A DNA stretch of 64,000 nucleotides from Nocardioides_C sp963700955. Its GTDB lineage: Bacteria > Actinomycetota > Actinomycetes > Propionibacteriales > Nocardioidaceae. The notes under the pieces were generated by a model. That model saw nothing but the letters and a program-made list of their open reading frames with translations. It ran no database searches and was not told where the DNA came from. A program made the translations under genes and the position numbers. Of this stretch, positions 46,216 to 55,955 are shown in pieces. Each line of letters begins with the position of its first letter. Within the stretch, counting starts at the first letter, position 1. The DNA lies in assembly GCA_963700955.1 (NCBI GenBank), contig CAVOZH010000012.1, positions 62,001 through 126,000 of the forward strand. Reading direction: 5' to 3'.

Positions 46216-47207
46216 GACATCCTCACGCGGGGGTCAAGGAAGCTGTAGACGATGTCCACGATGAAGTTCGCGACCACGACGAGGCTCGCTGCGACGAGGA
46301 CGGTCGCCAAGATTACGGGGAAGTCCTGGGGCGACTGGACCGAGTCGAGCGCCCACCATCCGATGCCGTTGATACCGAAGATCTGCTCGGTGAACACCGT
46401 TCCCGCGAGCAGCGTGGCGAAGTCCAGGCCGAAGATCGTCACGATCGGGACGATCGCCGCACGCAGACCGTGCCGGAAGACGACCCGGCTCGACCTGACG
46501 CCCTTGGCGGTAGCCGTGCGGATGTAGTCCTCGCCGAGGGTCTCCACCATGGAGCCTCGCGTGAACCGGGCGTACTGCGTGGAGTTCGTGACACCGATCA
46601 CCAGCCATGGCAGGAGCAGGCCGGAGGCCCACGCCACGGGGTTCTCGGTGAGCGGGGTGTACCCCGTGGCCGGGAAGATGTCCCACTGCAACGTGAGGAA
46701 GATCCAGGCCAGCAGGGCGAAGAGGTAGTACGGGATCGAGGAGACGACCAGGCTGCCACCCACGAGCAGGCGGTCCGCCGTCGTACCACGCCACCGGGCT
46801 GCAAGAACGCCGAGCGTCACGCCGAGGACGAGGTAGATCGCAGCTCCACCGAGCGCGACGGAGAGCGTCGCGGGGTACTTCTTGACGAGCTCCTTGCGGA
46901 CCTCGCCCCGGGTGCCGTAGGAGATGCCGAGGCACGGCGCCTCGCACTTGTACTCGCCGCCGAGCACAATCTTGCGGTCCTTGAAGAGTCCACCCACGAA
47001 GGCGCCGTACTGGGTCACGACGCTCTGGTCGAGTCCCATCTGCTTCTCGAGCGCCGCGAGCCGCTCAGCGGTGCAGTGGCCCTGGGCCTCGCAGACCGGG
47101 CCTGCCGGGTTGCTCGGCCCGAGGAAGAAGAGCGCGAAGACGAACATCGACGTCAACACGATGACAAGGAACGACGACAGGAGGCGCCGGACGATGAAGC
47201 CCGCCAT
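46212..47207 (-). CDS. Peptide ABC transporter permease (OppB-like)
   Basis: Membrane subunit of 331 residues with about six helices. It opens MAGFIVRRLLSSFLVIVLTS, the OppB/DppB N-terminus. Between helices one and two is a long outside loop (about 33-110) with four cysteines, larger than in most homologues. The EAA loop is GEDYIRTATAKGVRSSRVVF. The start at 47207 is the first ATG that gives this N-terminus; a hairpin lies just upstream. Confidence 0.92.
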   Translation of the reverse strand: MAGFIVRRLLSSFLVIVLTSMFVFALFFLGPSNPAGPVCEAQGHCTAERLAALEKQMGLDQSVVTQYGAFVGGLFKDRKIVLGGEYKCEAPCLGISYGTRGEVRKELVKKYPATLSVALGGAAIYLVLGVTLGVLAARWRGTTADRLLVGGSLVVSSIPYYLFALLAWIFLTLQWDIFPATGYTPLTENPVAWASGLLLPWLVIGVTNSTQYARFTRGSMVETLGEDYIRTATAKGVRSSRVVFRHGLRAAIVPIVTIFGLDFATLLAGTVFTEQIFGINGIGWWALDSVQSPQDFPVILATVLVAASLVVVANFIVDIVYSFLDPRVRMS

Positions 47208-47235
47208 GGACGTACTACCTACTTCCCGAACTCGG

Positions 47236-47272
47236 TTGTGGGGTGGGGCCCACCTGGGACCCCACCCCACAA
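47236..47272 (-). terminator. Strong hairpin between substrate-binding protein and permease genes
   Basis: TTGTGGGGTGGGG pairs with CCCCACCCCACAA, a perfect 13-bp stem with a further CCC/GGG pairing in the loop. There is no T-run. Its place inside the operon suggests partial termination or protection of the upstream message, which would raise the level of the substrate-binding protein over the rest. Confidence 0.7.
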
Positions 47273-47320
47273 CACACTGGTGATACTGCGGTCAGGGTGC
47301 GGACCCGGACCGGTGAGCGG

Positions 47321-49090
47321 TTACTGCTTGAGCCAGACGTTCTTCCAGGTCGGCATACCGAACGTCGCGTCGATGAAGTGACCCTCGACGTTCGAGCCGT
47401 GCATCTGGGCGACACCGCCGTAGCCGATGACGAACAGCGGGAAGTACTTCTCGGCAATGAACTTGTCGAGATCGTTCCACGCTGCCGGCTGCTTCTCGGC
47501 CGGCATCAGCTGGATGTCGTCGATCTTCTTGTCGACCTCGGGCTCGTTGAAGATGGCGTAGTTCGAGCCGGTGCCCTCTTCCTTGAGGTTCGTCGAGTGC
47601 ATGACCGGCGGGAACCACGACCCACCCGAGGGCCAGTCCGAGCACCAACCGGCGGACCGGACGTTGATCTTCTTGTTGTCGACGTTCGCGCGCTCCGTGG
47701 ACAGGTCCGCGACGGTGGTCGCGACGGGGCTGGCCTTGAAGCCGGCAGCCTCGAGCGCCTTGACCACGACGTCCTTGGCCTTGACGTCCTGCGGGTCGTC
47801 GTTCATGAACAGCCACTTGATCTCGTAACCGGTCTTGCCGGCCTCCTCGAGCAGCGACTTCGCCTTCGCAGCGTCGGTCGAGCCGAGCTCGTGGTCGGGA
47901 AGCGGGTTGTACTCGGCGCGGCCGGGGATGCCCGGCGGCATGAGGTTGCCGCCCCAGATGCGGGTGACGTTCACGATCTTGCCGGCGGCCAGAGCCGCGT
48001 CCTTGTAGGGGTACGCGTAGGCCAGGGCCTGACGGACCTTCTTGTCGGTCACCTGACGGTAGTCCGGCGCCCAGTACCGGGTGCAGGGCTGCGAACCCAT
48101 CGACAGGCGGTCCTTGTACTTGTCCTGCATGGTCCGGAAGTCCGCGGCCAGGACGTCGTCGAAGGTCAGCGTGTTCTGAGCGTCGCCCTTGTCGGCCAGC
48201 ATCAGCTGGTCGATCTTGGTGCTCTCGGTCTGGAAGTCCATGACGTACTTCTCGGGGTACTGCGTGCGGCCCGGGTCGGTCTTCGGGTCCCAGTGCGGGT
48301 TCCGGACCAGGGTCAGCGACTTCTCCGGGGTGTACTGGTCGAACATGTACGGACCGGTCGACATCGGGTGCAGACGGTACTTCTCAGGCGCGTCTGCGCC
48401 CTTCGGGATCGGGCCCATCGCCGGGAAAGCACCCCAGTAGGGCATGTCCGGGAACGGCTTGGCCATCTTGATGGTCAGCGTGTTGCCGTTGACCTCGACA
48501 CCGGCGTAGTCGGTGCCCGACTTGTAGGGACCCTTGTACTTGTCCCCGTCGAGGAAGTAGTCGTTGCTGTAGGTCGGGCCCTCGGGGAACGTGGCGCGGT
48601 CGAACGACCGGAGGATGCCGTAACGGACGTCCTCCGCCGTGACGTCCTTGCCGTTCTCCCACTTGACGCCGTCACGGATGGTGAACTTCCACTCCGTGAA
48701 GTCCTTGTTCGGCGTACCGAGGTCGGTGGCCAGGTCAGGGACCAGGACCATGTCGCCGGACTTCTCGTCGTAGACGTACTGCGTCAGCGTGCGAGTGACC
48801 AGGCCGCCGAGGATCGAGGCGGCGTTGATGTAGTACGCCTCGGTCGGGTCCATGGTGTTGAGACCCGCGTAGCTGAGGACCTTGACGGTCCCGCCTTCCT
48901 TGGCCCCGGAGATCTGGACCGGACCCTGCCGCGCGGCGTCCATGCCCGCGCCGGATGCGCCCAGCTTCTCCTTGTCGATGCCGGAGGCCTCGCCATCATT
49001 ACCGTTGCCGCCGCTCGAGCTGCCACCACAGGCAGCCAGAGCAAGCATTCCCACGGCGGTGAAGGCAATGATCGGTTTCTTGAACCGCAT
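47321..49090 (-). CDS. Peptide ABC transporter substrate-binding lipoprotein
   Basis: 589 residues. Signal peptide with lipobox LALAAC gives lipidated Cys21; a Gly/Ser/Asn linker follows. The solute-binding family 5 fold shows LNTMDPTEAYY, WKFTIRDGVKWENGKDVTAEDV and STGPYMFDQYTPEKSLTLVRN. It catches peptides or similar solutes outside the membrane. Located between the two permease genes, downstream of the OppC-like gene by 49 bases. What it binds cannot be read from sequence. Confidence 0.93.
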   Translation of the reverse strand: MRFKKPIIAFTAVGMLALAACGGSSSGGNGNDGEASGIDKEKLGASGAGMDAARQGPVQISGAKEGGTVKVLSYAGLNTMDPTEAYYINAASILGGLVTRTLTQYVYDEKSGDMVLVPDLATDLGTPNKDFTEWKFTIRDGVKWENGKDVTAEDVRYGILRSFDRATFPEGPTYSNDYFLDGDKYKGPYKSGTDYAGVEVNGNTLTIKMAKPFPDMPYWGAFPAMGPIPKGADAPEKYRLHPMSTGPYMFDQYTPEKSLTLVRNPHWDPKTDPGRTQYPEKYVMDFQTESTKIDQLMLADKGDAQNTLTFDDVLAADFRTMQDKYKDRLSMGSQPCTRYWAPDYRQVTDKKVRQALAYAYPYKDAALAAGKIVNVTRIWGGNLMPPGIPGRAEYNPLPDHELGSTDAAKAKSLLEEAGKTGYEIKWLFMNDDPQDVKAKDVVVKALEAAGFKASPVATTVADLSTERANVDNKKINVRSAGWCSDWPSGGSWFPPVMHSTNLKEEGTGSNYAIFNEPEVDKKIDDIQLMPAEKQPAAWNDLDKFIAEKYFPLFVIGYGGVAQMHGSNVEGHFIDATFGMPTWKNVWLKQ

Positions 49091-49139
49091 TCCTAACCCA
49101 CCCTTTCCTGGTTGGTTGTGCAATCCCGCGGTGAGTCGG

Positions 49140-50165
49140 TCACCGGCGAGTCTTGGGGTCGAAGGCGTCACGGATGGAGTCGCCTAGGAGGTTGAGCGCG
49201 AGGACCAGCACCATGACGGTGATCACGGGCGCCCAGAGGTAGAGCGGGTACTTGCTGTAGGAGTTCACCGCGTCGTTGATCGTCTGGCCCAGTGAGGGGA
49301 CGCCGGTGAGTCCGATGCCGAGGTAGGACAGGCCCGCTTCGGCGGCCACGTAGGCCGGGAGCGAGAGCGAGATCGCCACGATGATCGGCGCCACGAGGTT
49401 CGGCAGGAGCTCCTTGAACAGGATGCGGCGGGTCGGCACACCCATCACCTGAGCCGCCTGGACGAACTCACGCTCGCGCAGCGACAGCACCTGGCCGCGG
49501 ATCAGACGCGCGAGGCCCATCCACCCGAAGACGACCAGGACCGTGATCAGCGCGAACACCTGAGCCTTCGCCAGGGCGGCGAGGTTGGTGGAGAAGCGCG
49601 ACACGATGATCGGAGCCAGAGCCAGCGCGCCGAGGAGGAACGGGAACGACAGGAAGAGGTCGATCACGAACGAGATGACCCGGTCCAGCCAGCCGCGTGC
49701 GAAGCCGGCGACGAGACCGATCGAGACCCCGATGAGCGTCGACAGCACCGTGGCCGTCGTCGCCACGGCCAGCGAGGTCCTCAGCCCGTAGAGGAGACGC
49801 GCGAGGTTGTCCACCCCGGTCTGAGGCGCAAGGCCGAGCGGGTGCTCCCAGGTGAAGGGGTAGAACGGTGGGCCGAGGGCGGGGAAGCCGTCGTACGAGA
49901 GCACGTCGCTCGGAAGCGGAGCGTTCGGGTCGGTCGTGCTGTAGTACAGCCCCAACGCCGAGGTGATCACGGGCGCGAAGACCCCGAGCAGGAGCAGGAG
50001 GAACACCGTGATCGCGGAGCCCATGGCGACCTTGTCGGAACGAAGACGCTGGAGGGCGATCCTTGTCGGCGACTTGCCGGCAATGACCTTGGCAGCGGCC
50101 TTGTCAGCGCCGCCCTCGGCATCGAGGTCCTCACCGAACTTCTCGAGGTTCGCTGTCGTGGTCAT
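49140..50165 (-). CDS. Peptide ABC transporter permease (OppC-like)
   Basis: Membrane subunit of 341 residues, first gene of the transporter operon. A cytoplasmic N-terminus of about 45 residues is followed by a helix (ITVFLLLLLGVFAPVITSAL), an outside loop with PLGLAPQTGVDNLARLLYG, then five helices. The EAA loop is EREFVQAAQVMGVPTRRILF. Start at the ATG of MTTTANLEKF; CAGG lies about seven bases before it. Promoter elements lie at 50222-50250. Confidence 0.93.
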   Translation of the reverse strand: MTTTANLEKFGEDLDAEGGADKAAAKVIAGKSPTRIALQRLRSDKVAMGSAITVFLLLLLGVFAPVITSALGLYYSTTDPNAPLPSDVLSYDGFPALGPPFYPFTWEHPLGLAPQTGVDNLARLLYGLRTSLAVATTATVLSTLIGVSIGLVAGFARGWLDRVISFVIDLFLSFPFLLGALALAPIIVSRFSTNLAALAKAQVFALITVLVVFGWMGLARLIRGQVLSLREREFVQAAQVMGVPTRRILFKELLPNLVAPIIVAISLSLPAYVAAEAGLSYLGIGLTGVPSLGQTINDAVNSYSKYPLYLWAPVITVMVLVLALNLLGDSIRDAFDPKTRR

Positions 50166-50221
50166 GCATACCTGTCTTTCATCACAAGGTGGACTATGTG
50201 TCCGCAAGAGTGGATCAGCGG

Positions 50222-50250
50222 GTCTTACAGCCCAGAGGACTGTAAACCAA
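50222..50250 (-). promoter_or_regulatory. Putative promoter and operator of the peptide transporter operon
   Basis: Minus strand TTGGTT, 17 bases, TAAGAC. The spacer holds the inverted repeat TTACAG N9 CTGTAA (50225-50245), so a regulator bound there would compete with polymerase. The start of transcription would be about 55 bases before the first ATG. Confidence 0.5.
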
Positions 50251-50274
50251 CACGTGTTTTATGTATTGCCGAGA

Positions 50275-50295
50275 CTGGTAACGATCTGATACCAG
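50275..50295. promoter_or_regulatory. Second inverted repeat upstream of the transporter promoter
   Basis: CTGGTA N9 TACCAG, same 6-9-6 layout as the one in the promoter but a different half-site, 50 bp away centre to centre. Possible operator. The rest of the 257-base gap (50166-50422) holds a weak hairpin (CGACC / GGTCG, 50356-50382) that may end aspS transcription. Confidence 0.4.
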
Positions 50296-50422
50296 CCCAA
50301 GACGTCCGTTATCCGGGCATGACGAACCTCCCGGACTCGCTTCGAGGAAGAGAGTCGACCGAAGACCGGGTTTCGGGGGTCGCCGGCAGCGTTCAGGTGA
50401 CGGACGCGTCCCCCAGCGACGT

Positions 50423-52239
<1,817 letters not shown>

Positions 52240-52243
<4 letters not shown>

Positions 52244-53598
52244 GAAAGCTCCTCAGGGTGGTGCGAGACGATGGTGGGGGTGAGGTCGGAGGTGGGCGGC
52301 TGCCAGACGTCCGCGTCTGCGTCCTTCTGGTCGCCGCTGCGGATGTCCTTGACCTGGTCGGGTCCGGCTTCTGCGCCAGAGGCCGGGAACCAGACGAAAG
52401 GGATGCCCCTGCGCTCGGCGTACCGGATCTGCTTTCCGAACTTCTGCGGTGCCGCGGCGACCTCGGCCGGGATGCCCCGGGCCCTCAGGCGCTGGGCGAT
52501 GTCGTCGGAGGCGGACCGGCTCTCCTCGTCGACGAGGGCTACGAGGACGACCGAGGGGACCTTCCGGTCGGAGGTCAGCAGGCCTCGCTGGATGAGCGGG
52601 ACCAGGGCACGGGAGATGCCGAACGAGATGCCCACGCCGGGATAGGTGGTCTTGCCGTCGGACGCCAGGGCGTCGTACCGGCCGCCGGAGCAGATGGAGC
52701 CGAGGCTCTCGAACCCCTCCATCACCGTCTCGAAGACCGTGCCGGTGTAGTAGTCCAGGCCGCGGGCGACGCGCAGGTCCGCCTCGACGACGAACCTGTC
52801 GCTGACGACGGACGAGCAGCCCGTGACGACGGCGGCGAGCTCCTCGAGCCCCTCCTCGAGGAGGTCGTTCTCGACGCCGAGTGCGCGCACGCGGTCGACG
52901 AAGCTCGTGTCACTGCTGCGGATCTCGGCCAGCTCGAGGCAGCGAGCGGCCTGCTCCTTCGTGAGCCCGGCCTCGTCGACCAGCATCGTGGCGACCACGT
53001 CGGCCGGCAGCTTGTCGATCTTGTCGATCACCCGCATCACCGCCTCGACGTCCGTGGCGCCGATGCCCTGGTAGAAGCCCTGGATCAGCTTGCGGTTGTT
53101 CACCTGCAGCCGCATGGGGGGCAGCGGCAGGCCGACGAGCCCCTCGGCCATGACGCGCGCCACCTCGATGTCGTGGTGGAAGGGCAGCGCGTCCTTTCCG
53201 ACGATGTCGATGTCGGCCTGGGTGAACTCCCGGAAGCGGCCCTCCTGCGGCCGCTCGCCTCGCCAGGCCTTCTGGATCTGGTAGCGGCGGAAAGGGAACT
53301 CCAGCTTGCCGGCGTTCTCGAGCACGTAGCGGGCGAAGGGCACGGTCAGGTCGAAGTGCAGGCCCATGCCGGCGTCCGCCTGCTGCTCGTCGGCCTGCAG
53401 CCGCCGCAGGACGTAGACCTCCTTGGAGGTCTCCCCCTTGCGAAGCAGCTGGTCCATCGGCTCGACCGCGCGGGTCTCGATGTTCGCGAAGCCGTGCAGC
53501 TCGAACGTACGCCGGAGCCGGTCGGTCACCTGCAGCTCGACGACGCGCTGCTCAGGCAGGAACTCGGGAAACCCGCTGAGCGGGGTGGGCTTGCTCAT
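52240..53598 (-). CDS. hisS: Histidyl-tRNA synthetase
   Basis: 452 residues. Class II motifs and the HisRS signature GLDYYTGTVFE are clear, as are QKAWRGERPQEGRFREFTQ (motif 2) and the anticodon-binding domain near the end (VVLVALVDEES). The ATG of MSKPTPLSGFPE follows the metallo-hydrolase stop by one base. The frame continues upstream into that gene but has no family similarity there. Confidence 0.96.
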
Positions 53599-53599
53599 C

Positions 53600-54334
53600 T
53601 CATAGACCTCGGGTGTTGCGTAGGACAGCCGGACCGTTGTCCGGGTCGGCGAGGTCGCGACCGGCAAGATCCAGGAGGTAAGGGTTGGTCGCCCGTTCAC
53701 GACCGATGCTCGTCTGCTCGCCGTGACCGGGAAGCACCACGATGTTGTCGGCGAGCGGCAGCACCTTGGTGGCCAGGCTCCTCAGCATCGTCGGATGGTC
53801 CCCGCCGGGGAGGTCCGTGCGGCCGATCGACCCCGCGAACAGGAGGTCACCGGAGAACATCACCTCGGCTATGTCGTCCGAGGCGTACGGCGACCGGAAG
53901 GTCACCGACCCGCGGGTGTGTCCCGGGGTGTGGTCGACGACGAACGCCAACCCGGCCAGCTCGAGGCCCTGGCCGTCGGCGAGCTCGGAGACCTGGTCGG
54001 GCTCGGCGAACTCGTATTTTCCGCCGAGCAGCATGCCGGCCGTCTCCGACGACATCCCGGCCATGGGGTCGGAGAGCAGGTGCCGGTCCTCCGGGTGGAT
54101 GTAGGCGGTGGCGTCGTAGCTGCCCGCGACGGGCGCAACGCACCACATGTGGTCGATGTGTCCATGCGTCACCAGGACGGAGACAGGCTTGAGGTTGTGC
54201 TCGCGGACCACCTCGGCGACGCCGGCGGCGGCATCCTTGCCGGGGTCGACGACCACGCACTCCTGGCCGGGTGCCGTGGCCACGACGTAGCAGTTGGTCC
54301 CCCACGGTCCCGCTGGGAAGCCTGCGATGAACAC
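53600..54334 (-). CDS. Metallo-beta-lactamase-fold hydrolase (glyoxalase II-like)
   Basis: 244 residues. Metal ligands are in VTHGHIDH at about 55-62, DHTPGHTRGSVTF, FSGDLLF and LPGHGEQTSIG, the glyoxalase II/YcbL type. It starts with MFIAGFPAGPWGTNCYVV. In actinobacteria this gene is a fixed neighbour of hisS. Substrate is unproven; a thioester such as S-lactoyl-mycothiol is plausible for organisms without glutathione. Confidence 0.9.
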   Translation of the reverse strand: MFIAGFPAGPWGTNCYVVATAPGQECVVVDPGKDAAAGVAEVVREHNLKPVSVLVTHGHIDHMWCVAPVAGSYDATAYIHPEDRHLLSDPMAGMSSETAGMLLGGKYEFAEPDQVSELADGQGLELAGLAFVVDHTPGHTRGSVTFRSPYASDDIAEVMFSGDLLFAGSIGRTDLPGGDHPTMLRSLATKVLPLADNIVVLPGHGEQTSIGRERATNPYLLDLAGRDLADPDNGPAVLRNTRGL

Positions 54335-54548
54335 GGGTGAGAACTCCTGGAATGGACGGGTGGGGACCGGTGAAGCCTACCTAGCCCCCTCGCGCTCACG
54401 GAAACCGCGGGAGTCGTTATCGCGCCGTAGTCGACAACTCGGTGTTGCCTGGCCCCATGGACACCTAGACTCGCGGTGGATCTGACTACGATGCACGTCC
54501 CGTGGACCAACCACGTGGGTTTGCACCTGAATTCGAAGAGGTAACCCG
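54335..54548. promoter_or_regulatory. Divergent promoter region of hydrolase-hisS-aspS and DUF349 gene
   Basis: 214 bases without a gene. On the plus strand TAGACT (54466-54471) and TACGAT (54487-54492) could be -10 boxes for the DUF349 gene. CCCGTGG ACCAA CCACGTGGG near 54499-54514 is an imperfect inverted repeat. No clear element for the minus-strand operon was found. Confidence 0.3.
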
Positions 54549-55799
54549 GTGAACGACTCCCAGCCCGGTCAGCCCGCGGACCAGTGGGGCCGCGTGGCCG
54601 AGGACGGCTCGGTCTTCGTGCGGACAGCGGAGGGTGAGCGGCAGGTCGGGCAGATGCCCGGCGCCAGCCCCGAAGAGGCGCTTGCCTTCTACACCAAGCG
54701 GTACGACGACCTGGCGTTCGAGGTGCAGCTGCTGGAGCAGCGGATCTCGGCCGGCACGCTCGCCCCTGACGAGGCCACCGCGGCGGTCGAGCAGGTCCAC
54801 ACCACGCTCCAGGACGCCCAGGCTGTCGGCGACCTCGCCGCACTCGATGCCCGGTTGTCCGGCCTGAGGGTGACGATCGAGAAGCAGCGCGAGCAGCGCA
54901 AGGCCGAACGCGCCCGGCGGGCCGCGGCGGCGAAGACCCGCAAGGAGAAGATCGCGGCGGAGGCCGAGACCCTCGCGGAGGGCACCGACTGGCGCAACGG
55001 CGCGAACCGGCTCCGGGAGCTCCTCGACGAGTGGAAGGCGCTCCCCCGCATCGACAAGAGCACCGACGACGCGCTCTGGCGCCGGTTCTCGACCGCACGT
55101 ACGACGTACACCCGTCGCCGCAAGGCGCACTTCGCCGAGCTCGGCGAGAAGCGGGAGACGGCCCGGGCCATCAAGGAGAAGCTCGTCGTCGAGGCCGAGG
55201 CGCTCGCGGAGTCGACCGAGTGGGGCCACACCGCCGGCAAGTACCGCGAGCTCATGCGCCAGTGGAAGGCCGCAGGACCGGCCCCGAAGAACGTCGACGA
55301 CCAGCTGTGGAAGCGCTTCCGCGCCGCCCAGGACACGTTCTTCGGCGCGAGGGACGCGACGAATGCCAAGCTCGACGCGGAGTACGCCCAGAACGCCGAG
55401 GTCAAGGAGAAGCTGCTCGTCGAGGCCGAGGCGCTGGTTCCGGTCACCGACGTGCGGGCCGCCAAGGAGGCGTTCCGCGACATCGCCGACCGCTGGGACG
55501 CCGCCGGCAAGGTTCCGCGCGACCGCATGAAGGACCTCGAGGGCCGGATGCGCAAGGTCGAGCAGGCCATCCGCGGTGTCGAGGACGACCAGTGGAAGCG
55601 CTCGAACCCCGAGGCGCGGGCCCGGGCCGCGGCAACCGTCTCCCAGCTCGAGTCCTCGCTCGAGGAGCTCGAGTCGAAGAGGGCGAAGGCAGAGGCGGCC
55701 GGCAACACGAAGAAGGCCGCCGAGCACGCCTCGGCGATCGAGGCCCGCCAGGCCTGGCTCGTCGAGGCCAAGCGCGCCTTGGACGACTTCTCCGCCTGA
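54549..55799 (+). CDS. DUF349-domain coiled-coil protein
   Basis: 416 residues, GTG start. Three DUF349 helical repeats are visible, each about 70 residues with the pattern of WRNGANRLRELLDEWKALP, WGHTAGKYRELMRQWKAAGP and VRAAKEAFRDIADRWDAAGK. The rest is charged coiled coil, Ala/Glu/Lys/Arg-rich. The E. coli relative YccJ/DUF349 group has no firm role. It is the only large plus-strand gene in this part of the window and faces relA tail to tail. Common in actinobacteria at this place. Confidence 0.88.
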   Translation: MNDSQPGQPADQWGRVAEDGSVFVRTAEGERQVGQMPGASPEEALAFYTKRYDDLAFEVQLLEQRISAGTLAPDEATAAVEQVHTTLQDAQAVGDLAALDARLSGLRVTIEKQREQRKAERARRAAAAKTRKEKIAAEAETLAEGTDWRNGANRLRELLDEWKALPRIDKSTDDALWRRFSTARTTYTRRRKAHFAELGEKRETARAIKEKLVVEAEALAESTEWGHTAGKYRELMRQWKAAGPAPKNVDDQLWKRFRAAQDTFFGARDATNAKLDAEYAQNAEVKEKLLVEAEALVPVTDVRAAKEAFRDIADRWDAAGKVPRDRMKDLEGRMRKVEQAIRGVEDDQWKRSNPEARARAAATVSQLESSLEELESKRAKAEAAGNTKKAAEHASAIEARQAWLVEAKRALDDFSA

Positions 55800-55835
55800 C
55801 GCCGGCGCCGAGGTTCCAACCGGCCCTCGGCGACA

Positions 55836-55857
55836 AACATCGTGCACCTGCGACGTT
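55836..55857. repeat. Imperfect palindrome, left member of a pair
   Basis: AACATCG ... CGACGTT, with the inner block ATCGTGCACCTGC. The block ATCGTGCACNTGC recurs 51 bases to the right. It lies in the 156-base gap between the DUF349 gene and relA, which are convergent. Confidence 0.6.
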
Positions 55858-55887
55858 ATGGCGTCGGCTCGCGAGGTTCTGCTGTCC

Positions 55888-55909
55888 AGATCGTGCACAT
55901 GCACGATCT
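55888..55909. repeat. Perfect 22-bp palindrome, right member of a pair
   Basis: AGATCGTGCA CA TGCACGATCT: ten bases repeated inverted around two. In RNA this would be a stem with a very small loop; in DNA it looks like an operator. Could also end both convergent messages, though no T-run follows. Confidence 0.7.
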
Positions 55910-55955
55910 CGGTCGGCCCGCGTCCCGCGCAGCCGCCGCCGCATGACGGCAGGTG

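Noticed and set aside
47243..49096. A 617-codon open frame on the plus strand
   Set aside because: Antisense to the lipoprotein gene and runs through the hairpin; composition is that of a shadow frame.
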